Below are positions 34,690 through 44,938 of a DNA stretch of 64,000 bases, piece after piece. The notes under the pieces are model-generated. The model had not been told where the DNA came from. It ran no database searches and saw nothing but the letters and a program-made list of their open reading frames with translations. How positions within the stretch are numbered: the stretch's first letter is position 1; each line of letters opens with the position of its first letter. Source of the DNA: Poecilobothrus nobilitatus (lineage: Eukaryota; Arthropoda; Insecta; Diptera; Dolichopodidae); contig OX352774.1 of assembly GCA_947095535.1 (NCBI GenBank), forward strand, positions 235,935,825-235,999,824. Direction: 5' to 3'. The position numbers and the translations under genes were made by a program.

Positions 34690-36570
34690 CCTCCGGATCC
34701 GGCCTAGAATCTACTTACTTATCGAAGACTTACTTATCTTACTTAGATCGAAGAAAAATCAGCTGTTTTCTTGTTGTTTTTAAATTGAAAGACAAATATT
34801 AAAAGGTCGAATTATTCAATTAACTCAAACACCAATCTAGTTGATAAAAATGAAAGTAATAAAAAGACATACATATGTATAAAAACCCCTTCATAAAAAT
34901 ATGTTGAAAAATATACTTAACGAACAAAAAACGGTTTTACATAACATCCATACTTAAAAATAATAACCATAAATTAATTTTCTTAACTGTATTTCAATAT
35001 TTAAAAAATATTAGAAAAAAATAAAATTTGCATATAACCGGAATTTATCACATCATTGCGTATACTTTTAGTTTTTTTTTTTTAGTCTAAAAATGTTCTG
35101 GCCACAAAAGAAAACTATAACAAAAAAAATCAAAAATTAAAATGAAAAAAAAATAAATTTATAAATTCCAAATCGCGAATAAATTTTTGAAACAATGACC
35201 TATTCATAAAAAAAAAGAAAAAGATAAAAGCCGAAAAAAAAAATAAAACAAATAAAACCAACTACTGATATTTTAAAAGCGACTAATTTGTATACTAAAA
35301 ATCATAAAAAAAAACAAAAAAAATGTGTTGTAAGCTCTAAAATAACGTCATTATTTTTTTTTATGAATAAATTACACGCAAAAATTTAATGATTTTTAAT
35401 GGAAAAGAGATACAAAAGAAACAAAATAAAAAGAAACGTACTTACTAACACTAATACAGAAATGTCATAAAAATTGTGGGTGATGAATGAAAAGACTCCC
35501 TAATTATTATGAAATTAATATTTCATTCCATTCTTCATTTCTTGCATATAATTTGAATTTCCACCAAATATGGAACAAAAAAAAAAGAAATACATACATA
35601 TATACCTAAATATATATTTTTTACATATTATATATGCATATTTAAATATATGATACCTTTGTGGAGAACAATTGAATATTCGAAATCAAAACTAAACTTA
35701 CGAAAGAAATAAAAAAAAACAAAAAAACAAAATTACAATGAAATTTTCATTTGTTGTGTCTGTCTTGTGTTACTTGAAATGAGTCAAGAAATGTTTGATA
35801 ACAATAAAAGAAGAGGGAAAAGATAAAATAAATCAAATTAACGACGTAGAGTCAATTGTTTTGATAATCAATTTTAATTTTTTTTTTACTTTTGCAGCAA
35901 TACGACTGTAAAGTATCATATTATAATATAATGTTCCACTGCACATATGAAAAAGTGAGGTTATAACTGTGTTATTTAATTTTAATTAAATATTATAATT
36001 TTGAAAAGGTAAAATTTACTTATGTACTAATTATAGTGTTATTTAATACTGAATAAAAATTTTAAATGAAATATTATTATTTTGATTTCGTGAAGAGTGA
36101 ATTTATTGAGAACAAAGTAAGAAGTTGGAGTGCAAATTAATTTTTTTCTAACTTTAAAGGGTGTTAATTTTGAAAATCATTATAAAATATATTTTAAAGA
36201 TTATCACCTCCCATATAAGAAAAAGAAAAATAGGGTTTTTAAAAAAGATGATCAAATTATTCGAATATTTTTTTTCTTTTTAAATTTACTTAGATTAAAA
36301 AAAAAATTAAAGTAACGATCCAGTGTCATCTCAATGCTCTCCCCACTCCCCTATGCTTAGTATACTATAATAGATTATCTTACTCTATTTTACGGATATT
36401 TAGTATATGAGTTTAGTATAGGAGATTTGTTCTAACGAAATAAAAACACTAATGCTTCCACTAAAAGTTTTACAAAGAGAAACAAAGGGGGCATCTCCCG
36501 TCCATCCCTAAGTAGTAAATTTTTATAAATGGATGAGGATGATTATATTTTCAGTTTATATAGGTTTAAC
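34690..36570. other. A/T-rich non-coding segment
   Basis: No gene could be supported. Poly-A tracts are frequent from 35100 to 35350. From about 36310 the sequence becomes more mixed (CTCTCCCCACTCCCCTATGC) leading into the tandem duplication. Confidence 0.5.
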
Positions 36571-36758
36571 GAGAAGAGGCAACACCTTTGTTCATCACAT
36601 TTCTGCGAACCATAAAGCTATTTTACTCCATAGTAGAATTTTCCCTTTACCAAAGAGTACACTAGAGAAGAGTCAACACCTTTGTTCATCACATTTCTGG
36701 GAACCGTAAAGCTATTTTACTCCACTGCACAATTTTCCCTTAACCAAAGAGTATACTA
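36571..36758 (+). repeat. Tandem duplication, 94-bp unit x2
   Basis: Units at 36571-36664 and 36665-36758 both read GAGAAGAG(G/T)CAACACC, TTTGTTCATCACATTTCTG, AAAGCTATTTTACTCCA and end GAGTA(C/T)ACTA. They differ at roughly ten positions. Sequence on both sides (36310-36890) is also less A/T-rich than the window and may be part of one larger unrecognised element; no open frame runs through it. Confidence 0.85.
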
Positions 36759-37660
36759 GTATTGAATAGTATTTAGTCCCCTAATCTATTATTTGGTTAG
36801 ACAGGTGGTGTTTAAAGAAGTTAAGTTCCGACACGTTGATAGAGCAATTGTCCTCGTACCGCTTGTCTTCAGCATATTTCGATAGAAATTATACCGAAAA
36901 AAAAAAATCAAATTAATGAAAATTAATTGTTCAAAGTATAAAATATTTTTTTTAACTTACTTACTTGAATCAAAAAAAGAATTTTGCCAAACTCTTACAT
37001 AAAAAATATGTGTTACTAAGTTTTTTTCAAAAATTATTATATTTTTCTATTAGGTTCAACAAAGGAATTAAATTTCCAAAAGATAAGTTTTAATATCCGC
37101 GACTTTTATGATTTTAATTCACATAAAGGAACTTTCTTCATTATAAAAATAAGAAACGGCTTCAATAAAATATGAAATAATAGACCTTTAAAAAAATTTA
37201 AGAGATTGCGAACAATGTTTTCCTAATTGATTTAACATCAAAACTTATAATAAATATTATTAACTTTTTATTTTTACCACCCCAACTTACATCTAAAAAT
37301 ATCATATTTATACCTATTATTATAATTTTTTGTGGTTTATTAACATTCACTTTCTATTAATTGTTTTCAATTATTTTTTCTTTTCATTTTCACTTATAAC
37401 ACATCCATTTTTTTTCATTGGGAACTTATTATATTTCTTAATTTGTGAACTAATTTTATAAAATTTAGAAGTAATCCCAAAAATTCAGTCCTTTTTTTTT
37501 AATAAATTCCCTTTTAAACTTATTCTAACTTTCAACATTCAAAACCATTAATCAATTTTAAAATCTAATAAAAAAAAATAAACAATAAAGTTTAATATTC
37601 TGGACAAGAGATGGCAGTACTTGCTAATTAGTAATAATTTTTTTTAATCGGGTCGGCTAA
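36759..37660. other. Mixed then A/T-rich non-coding segment
   Basis: The first 130 bases (GACAGGTGGTG, TTCCGACACGTTGATAGAGC, CCTCGTACCGCTTGTC) are distinctly less A/T-rich and unassigned. The rest is A/T-rich with nothing supportable. Confidence 0.45.
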
Positions 37661-38255
37661 GTTATGTCGAAATGTCGATTGAAAAATGTCAACTTCAAAT
37701 ATGTTGACTTGTACAATTTACCGATTCTTGAAATGTTGATTCTAAAATATCGATCTGAAAAATGAAAATGAAAAATAATTGAAGCTCAGATTTTTTGATC
37801 TACTATAAAATTCCTCCAAATTTAGAATCTAGCATATACATACATATATACAATATACATACATTCTGAAAAAGGTAAATATTTCTGATTTTGTACCAAC
37901 TCTAAAATCCTTTTTAATTTTAATTTTGTATGAATGCCCGTTTTTAAAAAATTTAAACCCTGTTTTTGAATTTAACTCTAAAATTAATACTTATCTAATA
38001 TGTCCATGTGTATGTGTTATTCATAAAAAAAACTATTGAATTTTCACATAAATATAAGAAAAATAATTTGTTTACATAAATATTTCAAAAATAAAGCATT
38101 ATTACAACGCTATTTTCTACAAAAATAAAAAAAAAAAATTGTAAAAATCGATGTTTTTGTCGATATTCTAAGAATCAATATATTGAAAGGTCAAGATTTG
38201 ATACAATTGACATTTTTGGAGAAAAAAAAGTCAACATTTTGTCAATTGACGTAAC
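37661..38255. mobile_element. Candidate fold-back element with motif-rich inverted arms
   Basis: The left arm (37661-37754) begins GTTATGTCGAAATGTCGATT, and the right arm (38147-38255), read on the minus strand, begins GTTACGTCAATTGACAAAAT. Both arms are strings of short variants of ATGTCGAT, ATGTCAAC, ATGTTGAC and ATATCGAT, ending at an ATCGAT on each side. The arms are only partly alignable because the short motifs recur. The centre is A/T-rich with no open frame. Inverted arms built of reiterated short motifs are typical of fold-back elements and of some hAT-type transposons. No target duplication could be fixed. Confidence 0.45.
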
Positions 38256-39344
38256 GGAAATCTATACAAAGTAATGATCTCTTTTTCATGACTGTCAGAC
38301 AATGATAATTTTTATTATAATAATTTAAATTATATTTTTTACTTTTCAATCATTATTTCAAAATTTAATTGAAAAAAAAAAAACAAAACAACTTTAACAA
38401 AGTTCCAAAAATGAAAAGTCAAAAAAAAACAAAATAATAATAATTACTATTATTTAAATAATTATTGTTCATCATTTATTACCATTCATTATACTTGACT
38501 TTTATTACCACTACATATAAAACATATTTAATAATATTATATACTTTAATGATTTATTGTTTTCCTTTTATTACCAACCTATGTTAAAACAGTTTCATTA
38601 TTTTTGCAATAGATGGCAAAAAAAAAATATTCTATATTGCACCTAATTTAATTTATTACATTGTTTTAATTTCTATATTATTACTATATTAACAAATTAT
38701 TAGGAAATTTATTATTATTAAATATTTTCAAAAAAATTAAAAAGATAAGATAAAATTTGTAACACATTTAATAACTAAAGTGAAAGTAGAATTAAAAATT
38801 AACATGTGACATTGAACATGAATGCATAATATTCAATTAATTATCACGTTTAATTACGAGACATTTTTTGGTTTATTTTTTAAAAATGATGACAACATAT
38901 TTTATTTTATTTAATAATTACTATGTTTGTTTTATTTGACTATAAAATTATAATAATAATAAACATTAAGTATGTAATTTTGATACTTCATGATTTTGAA
39001 CAATGAATTAATTTAGATAGATTTTTGGTATATATATATATATATATATATTACGCCATTTTGATATCACTAGATCACGTGACCCGTATATATATAAACG
39101 TGAAGAGTTCAAATATGAAATAAATTAGTTGATTTTGAGATTTCATAATTCGCCAAGGAATTGTTAAAGAATGATTTGGTAGAAATTTGGCTTTGGAAAA
39201 AATCAGATACTTTGAGTTTCACTCAAACATAATATCTCTACAGGTCAATACTGGGCAATAATATATAATGTTTCTCTAATAAAAAATATCTTATGTGTTT
39301 GTTAAAGTTACACCTTTTAAAATTTACTGTACTTCATTAGTTTT
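38256..39344. other. A/T-rich non-coding segment
   Basis: No gene could be supported. A TA microsatellite lies at 39029-39051, followed by ATCACGTGAC at about 39073. Confidence 0.5.
39029..39051. repeat. TA dinucleotide microsatellite
   Basis: Eleven TA units uninterrupted. Confidence 0.92.
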
Positions 39345-39630
39345 AGCAGAGTTACAAAAAATATTTGAAAAAATATGCCTTTCACTCTGTCCGTTCGTTT
39401 GTTTACAAAACTTCTACACTGTTTAAGAAAGAGGAATAAAATTTTAACCATGGGTAGATCTCATAAAAAAATTATTTTGTAGAACAACTTTTCTATGTAG
39501 CCTCACCGATTACGGAGCTACAGCCCTTCAAACTTTGAAAAAGTCCTATTTTTAAATGCGTATATCTTATGTTCTGCTTAAAATTTTTTTAATTTGAAAA
39601 CGCCATTCGATTTCTTTCACTTTTTTGTGC
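39345..39630 (+). repeat. Family A repeat, 5' part only (A7)
   Basis: The head is decayed (AAATATTTGAAAAAATATGCC), followed by TTTCACTCTGTCCGTTCGTT, TTTACAAAACTTCTACACTG, AAATTTTAACCATGGGTAG, CCGATTACGGAGCTACAGC and CTTATGTTCTGCTTAAAATT. The text stays close to copies A1 and A2 until GCCATTCGATTTC at about 39600, where it stops. The right two thirds are missing, so the copy is truncated at its 3' side. Confidence 0.78.
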
Positions 39631-41227
39631 TTTCGATAATGAACGATTTGAGAGTAACTTAAAATTATAAACCAAGAGTACTTATTCTTTTAAAAAGTTG
39701 GTTTATTTTAAAATCTAAAAATTATAAAGAAAAATTAAAAATAAATAAATTATTAGAGTTGTGTCATTTTGGTGATTTTGTTGTTTTCCAAACAAATATT
39801 TTTCTATTTTTCCAAATTTCAAAAATTTCCCTATCTTTGTCTTAAATGTTTAAATCGTGAAATTCACAAAAACAGTTGGCTAAATTTGAACTTTACCTTA
39901 ATATTTAAATTTAATGCCAAAAGTTGATAACTTGTCAAAGCGGAAAAAAGCGTGTATATTGTGTTTTCACCTTAAAACTCTAATATATTAATGCCATAAA
40001 CAATAAAAAATAGTTTATTGACTTCTAAATTTTTGAAATATGTACAATAAATAAGTTAAGAGCCCTTTTCCGCATATAAACTATTAAACTAAGAAAATAC
40101 AGCTTGAAAAAGACATGCTTAAGATGAGACTTGGAGTATATAAACTATAAAATTTAATTGTCATTCAAATATTATGAAATCGTTTATTAGATCTAAAGAC
40201 TAAATTTAAATTTAAAAAAAAAAAACAGCTTTTTGTTAAAGATCCAAACAAAACTACTTTTTAAAATCTAAATATGTATAGTATTATATCTATACATAAA
40301 TAATATCTGATAAACCAGTGTGTTATGGGAACAATTAAAAAGTGACTGATTATTTAAATTAATCTGATTATACTTTAACCCTTTAAATCATAAGATTCGT
40401 TAAAACTATCTGTAGATTATATCATTTTCCTTTATTTCAGAAATAATTTTTCATTTTCATATTCCCTTTTCAGATGAGTCATTTGCCTTTCGCATATAGG
40501 TCATAAATTATTTTTCTTTTTTAATGGTATATTGTTTAATAAAGTAATCTTTGAATTTAAAATGTATTATAGTTTACCTGTACCCAAAACGCAAATATTT
40601 CAAGAAAATTTTCAATTTATTAAAATGTATGTAATAATTATATATATATATACTATTGAAGATTTCCCAAACCATGTGATTGCATATTAACATACAATAC
40701 AAACATACATATTATATATTTTAATTATTTAATATTATTTTTTTGCTCTTTTGCATATAAATCAACTTTAATTTATTATTGAAAATATTTAAATATTTTT
40801 TTTATAAAATTACACAAATTGTATATTACTAATTATTATTTTATTATTTTAATTATACTATAATTAAATATATTTATATTATAACTATATAAAATGGATA
40901 TATATATTCATTTATTGATGTCATAATTATATAATTAAATGACATAAATAATATGAATATCATTATAATAAACCTCAGCTTTTCCTTTTATTATGTATTT
41001 TAATTATTTTCAAATTAAAGTAATAAAAAAATAAATTGCAAAATGAAAATAAATTAATATATGTACGTCTCTTATATATTATATTATACATTATGTATAT
41101 GGAACAATTAATAATACAATACAAAACTGATTAATTAATTTTAATTGTATGTTACTTAAAATTGAAAATAAAAATATTTGAATAAAAAACTTTTAAAGCC
41201 AAATATTTAAAAAAAAAAAAAATTAAA
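39631..41227. other. A/T-rich non-coding segment
   Basis: No gene, repeat copy or structure could be supported. TA-rich simple sequence occurs near 40640 and 40850-40930. Confidence 0.5.
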
Positions 41228-41300
41228 AAAAATTGGAATAATGTGCTTATCAGTTTGATTCGATCAGTCTGGCTATTTACAAAATTAATATACATAATAT
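41228..41300 (+). repeat. Family A repeat, head fragment (A10)
   Basis: AATGTGCTTATCAGTTTGATTC followed by GATCAGTCTGGCTATTTACA corresponds to the family head AAATGTGCTTATTAGTTTCAC and its GTCTG-TTTACAAAA stretch. Nothing of the body remains. Confidence 0.5.
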
Positions 41301-41599
41301 ATTTTTTTCCTATCCTATTCAGTATATTCCTATGAGCAGCATAAGGCATCTACCAAGTCTAATTATATCATTTATATTTGACTAAAGCTTCAGTTTATTT
41401 TTTATCATAGCTACATTGCTTCATTATTTTTACTAAACTGTTATATTTACTAGACTGCAGCTACACGCATTGTACCAGATCATGAAACATATATATTATA
41501 TTTGTGCTCCATATTCTATTATCTTATACAAGAATTATTTATTTTTGATTTATTTTATATTACGATATAAACTATTACCATATATAAATTAATAATAAT

Positions 41600-41685
41600 G
41601 GATCAGGAAATTCCTGACCGGGATTTGAATACGCGACTTTTCCATTGAATAGCCGGCTACTGAACTACTACGCAATTAGTCAAAT
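41600..41685 (-). repeat. tRNA-like relic (possible SINE head)
   Basis: On the minus strand TAGTTCAGTAGCCGG (41667 to 41653) resembles a Pol III A box and GTATTCAAATCCC (41632 to 41620) a B box, in the right order. The spacing of about 20 bases is short, and the T-arm stem does not pair (GCGTA against CCCGG), so no intact tRNA is called. TCAGGAAATTCCTGA at 41603-41617 is a 7-bp inverted repeat just past the B box. It may be a tRNA pseudogene or the head of a SINE different from the pair near 60.8 and 62.7 kb. Confidence 0.4.
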
Positions 41686-41788
41686 AATATACCATTTACA
41701 GATAAATAAATTTATTTTGTCATCAATGTAAAATAAATTTTTTTACCTAAGGAAGGTAGGAATCTTTCAAAGACACCAAGAATTCCCC

Positions 41789-42245
41789 CTTGGTAATACC
41801 AGATTCTTACTGACTAAGCGTACCTCGCCCTTTACCCAATAAAATGGAATGAAAAGTCTACCTGCTACCTGCTAATGTAGACAGTATATTGACTAGGGAG
41901 TAGGGATAGGAAAGGATAGGACAATAGGATGCGGAAACATTAAATTGGGAGTGGGACTGTAAGAAAATGCGCTTTAGCCAATAAAATGGAATGAAAAGTC
42001 TACCTGCTACCTGCTAATGTAGACAGTATATTGACTAGGGAGTAGGGATAGGAAAGGATAGGACAATAGGATGCGGAAACATTGAATTGGGAGTGGGACT
42101 GTAAGAAAACAATGAATCCGCCTATTATTATTACTATTTGTAAACAGTGACAATAGCCGTTAGAACGGTTAGAACATGCAGTAGTATATAACACTTTCCT
42201 GCATGAGGTCATTATGTAAGACTACTTATGTAAGACAACCCTACT
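41789..42245 (+). repeat. Family C repeat with fresh internal duplication (C1)
   Basis: Begins CTTGGTAATACCAGATTCTT and continues ACTGACTAAGCG, CCAATAAAATGGAATGAAAA, CTAGGGAGTAGGGATAGG, GAATTGGGAGTGGGACTGTA and CAGTAGTATATAACAC. The same series occurs at 57655-57985. The central part is present twice (41826-41967 and 41968-42109). The minus-strand open frame of 70 codons at 42000-42212 lies inside and has no recognised domain. It is distinctly less A/T-rich than its surroundings. The class is unknown: no termini, tRNA-like head or coding motif were recognised. Confidence 0.75.
41826..42109 (+). repeat. Tandem duplication, 142-bp unit x2, nearly identical
   Basis: The units are 41826-41967 and 41968-42109. 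From CCAATAAAATGG onward (41836 and 41978) they match over 132 bases with one visible difference, A at 41942 against G at 42084; the first ten bases differ at three. Such identity implies a very recent duplication or an assembly artefact at this spot. Confidence 0.93.
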
Positions 42246-42449
42246 AGCGCTGTAGCATCTATTATTTTTGTTATTAATATTAAAAATTAATATTATTATT
42301 AGGGTTATCAGTTAATTATAAGGTGCAGTAGTATATAACACCTTCTTGCATTCTATAACCGAAGATAGCCGACTATAGCAGTTATTATTATTATCATTAT
42401 TATTACTATAATTATTACTATTATTATTATTTTATATATTTTTATTTTG
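42246..42449. other. ATT-rich simple sequence with partial C repeat
   Basis: GTGCAGTAGTATATAACACC at 42322-42341 repeats a phrase found at about 42178 in repeat C1, showing a second partial copy of the C tail. The rest is ATT/TTA trinucleotide-rich sequence at about 42385-42440. Confidence 0.55.
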
Positions 42450-43078
42450 GGGATAAAATTGTTTGGTAACCTCACCCATTACGGAACTGTGATATTTCAA
42501 GCTATAAGTGATAACTATAAGTTGTCCTAATTATGTTTTTCAAAACGTCAAAGGACAGAAAAATAATGGCAAATACAAAATATTCTAGTGCAAATTAACA
42601 ATTAAATTTACTGTTATTTAAAATTAAAATTTTGCAAAATTTTAAAATCACTAATTTTCTTTAAAAGTTCAAAGATTCTGACGGGTTTAATTTTTCAGAA
42701 AAAATTTGATTTTTTTATCTATAAAAGATAATATTTAATCCTCTCCCAATTTCAGAAGTAATCATTGCATTGAGGGGACACAATTTGAAAATTTACAATT
42801 TTCTCACATCCAAAATTATGATTCTTCGCCAAATTTTTTTAAAAGAGAAATAAACAAACTAAGGCTCAAACTACTTAAGGCTACTTTAATATGTGTAGTA
42901 AACTTTTGTTTCGTAAATATTGAAAAAATTAAAAAAGTGGTTGCCGACTTGTTCGACAGGAAAAATTTTAGCAATAATAGTGATTTTGCAATTGAAACTA
43001 TTTGCATTATCAGAGTATTTTTTTATGTATTGACTTATCGGAAATGTGCACCTTTGCTTTACATACTGTCTTGTATAA
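42450..43078 (+). repeat. Family A repeat lacking its head (A8)
   Basis: Enters the family text at TAACCTCACCCATTACGGAACTG, continues with a decayed TTTACTGTTATTTAAAA and ends with GGAAATGTGCACCTTTGC and TTTACATACTGTC at about 43039-43070, the family right end. Head and GTCC tract are absent, so it is truncated on its 5' side. The opposed open frames at 42816-43149 are incidental. Confidence 0.68.
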
Positions 43079-43680
43079 ATTATATAATTAATATTGTCCA
43101 ATATAAAAAAAGATATAGGTGTTTTATGGATAAAATTCATCTTAATTAGTTTTATTTAAATCAGCGATGATAGTTTAAACTTTTAACCACTTTATTAACC
43201 ATTTTTTATATACGTATATTATATTCAAATTACATTTAAGTGTTTTTAATTCAATAAGTCAATTAATTAATATTCATTCATTATTGGAGTATCAACAAAT
43301 CAAAAATATTGAAGAATAGACTGTAGTTTTTTTTATTATATTAAAAAATAGATGCCAGACACATATATATATAAAAAATTTAAATAAAATGAAATTAATT
43401 ATTTACTTATATAATAAAAAAAACATATATTGCCATCATAAATAAACTCATTTCAATGACATGAATTAAATTAATTTTCATTTTTATTAAATAATTAATA
43501 AAATTTAAATGGGATAAACAACAAAAATAACAACATTTTCAATAGATCTTTTATGGTAAATTGGATGATTGAATCTAGATTTTAAATACACTTCCAGTAG
43601 AGCAGTAGAGAGATTTGAAATTTTGGGCACAGTTTGATTGCCGGTGAGAGTACACGATTTTAACATAATAAATTATACAA
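43079..43680. other. A/T-rich spacer
   Basis: No gene could be supported. TACACGATTT at 43651-43660 and AAATCGTGTA at 43688-43697 form a 10-bp inverted repeat at the junction with the next repeat. Confidence 0.5.
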
Positions 43681-44095
43681 AAACGAGAAATCGTGTAGAT
43701 CAAACTGATCCACTCTAGAATACCCGCACGAACATAATATATGATATATATGTTTCTATAAATTTATATTGATTTTGTTGTATGACAGCTACTCGAATCC
43801 GTTGCCTCCAAATAATCAAATTTCACAGAAGTTATTGTTATAAAACTTTTTCATCCTTTACAAAATTTTAAATTTCTAACTTAATTAAGTGCCGATATTG
43901 TTTATTTAAATTTTGGAATTGTATGACAGCAACCTCAACTCGTTATCTCGAACCAACGAAATTTTACAGAAATTGTTACCATAAAACTTGATCATGTTTA
44001 CAAAATTTCAGATCTTTACCATAATTAAGTTCCAAGATGTACGAGCTACCTGGACCTGTTTCGATATAGCAATCAAACTTCATAGGAAAAACGAA
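43681..44095 (-). repeat. Family B repeat, reverse copy (B6)
   Basis: The first bases, AAACGAGAAATCGTGTAGATC then TAGAATACCCGCACGAACAT, are the reverse of the family B right end (compare TTCGTGCGAGTATCC and CTTCCTCATT at 61360-61409). Two B modules follow in reverse, each containing GTATGACAGC, AATTTCACAGAA or ATTTTACAGAA, and TTAATTAAGT. The head and GTCC tract are absent, so this copy is 5'-truncated. Confidence 0.72.
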
Positions 44096-44475
44096 CATAG
44101 GGAAAATTAACATATTTAACTAAATTTACCATTTCTGTTATCACATTACAGATTAATTACAGAATTTTTTACATATAGAAGAAAAGAAATATAACACAAA
44201 ACACAACAGAATGTGAAATCAAAAAAAAAAAAACTAAAGGCAATATACGCATAACTAAACTAAAATTTTTGAAATATTGCCTCCAACTTTTTCTTTGTGA
44301 TTTCGTAAACTTTACAAATATTACCAAGAGCGATTTATTCCTTATAGTTATAAGAAAACTTTAATTCTAACAATATAAATTTTGAAAAAAAATCGCTATT
44401 AAACATATATTTCTGCTTAACTATTAAGATTTTAAAAAAGTAATTTTTATATTTTAAATTAATTATACTGAGGAC
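44096..44475. other. A/T-rich spacer upstream of transposase relic
   Basis: No further transposase sequence and no 5' inverted repeat of the mariner-like element could be found here, so the element is missing its 5' portion. Confidence 0.5.
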
Positions 44476-44818
44476 ATGTGGTTTCAACAAGATGGGGCTA
44501 GGTGTCATACAGCCAGAGAAATACTGACTGCATACAAAGTTTCCAGACCGTGTTATTTCCAGATTCGGTGACGTGAACTGGCCTTCAAGATCCTGCTATT
44601 TGACACTGTTAGATTTCTTTCTCTGGGGCTAAGTGAAAGGACAGGTCTACAAGGATAATCCTCGAAATGTTAAAGCATTGAAAACAGAAATTATTCGAGT
44701 TATTGGTGAGATAGAGCCGCAACTATGCCAGATTCTGACCGAAAATTTTGATAAAAGAATCAGGTACTGTAGAGACGCAAGAGGTGGTCACATGGGAGAT
44801 ATCATTTTCAGAATATAA
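44476..44818 (+). pseudogene. IS630/Tc1/mariner transposase relic, DD41D-like
   Basis: This is the C-terminal catalytic half of a DDE/D transposase that would cut and join transposon ends. WFQQDGARCHTARE holds the second catalytic aspartate (codon 44491-44493), FPDRVISRFGDVNWP and SRSCYLTLLDFFLWG the third (44612-44614), and GGHMGDIIF sits at the usual C-terminus. The two aspartates are 121 bases apart, not a multiple of three: a frameshift lies near 44537-44542. Repairing the frame gives about 39-41 residues between them, compatible with the DD41D subgroup whose members share the NWPxRSC motif. A TAA at 44630-44632 interrupts after DFFLWG. The usual SxDLTP is SCYLTL here. The N-terminal DNA-binding half is missing. 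The 61-codon open frame at 44633-44818 is only its tail. The copy is inactive. Confidence 0.88.
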
Positions 44819-44938
44819 ATGGCAAACATTGTACTTCAAAAATAAATAAAAACTTTTCCAGTTTCAATTTAAATTCTGTGACTTTTAATTATTGACCTTT
44901 AAAAACTCAATTTGAAAGACCCTTTATATATATACGCT
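44819..44938 (+). mobile_element. 3' flank of the mariner-like element
   Basis: After the stop codon comes an A/T-rich untranslated segment ending TTTGAAAGACCCTTTATATA at about 44919-44938. The CCCTTT followed by TA is where a terminal inverted repeat and a TA target site would be expected for this superfamily. The matching 5' end is not present upstream, so the boundary is provisional. Confidence 0.5.

Noticed and set aside
41600..41685. Intact tRNA gene on the minus strand
   Set aside because: Box spacing is short and the T-arm stem does not pair, so only a tRNA-like relic is called.
42000..42212. Minus-strand 70-codon open frame with Cys, Tyr and Ser
   Set aside because: Located in the duplicated part of repeat C1; the diverged copy C2 does not keep the frame.
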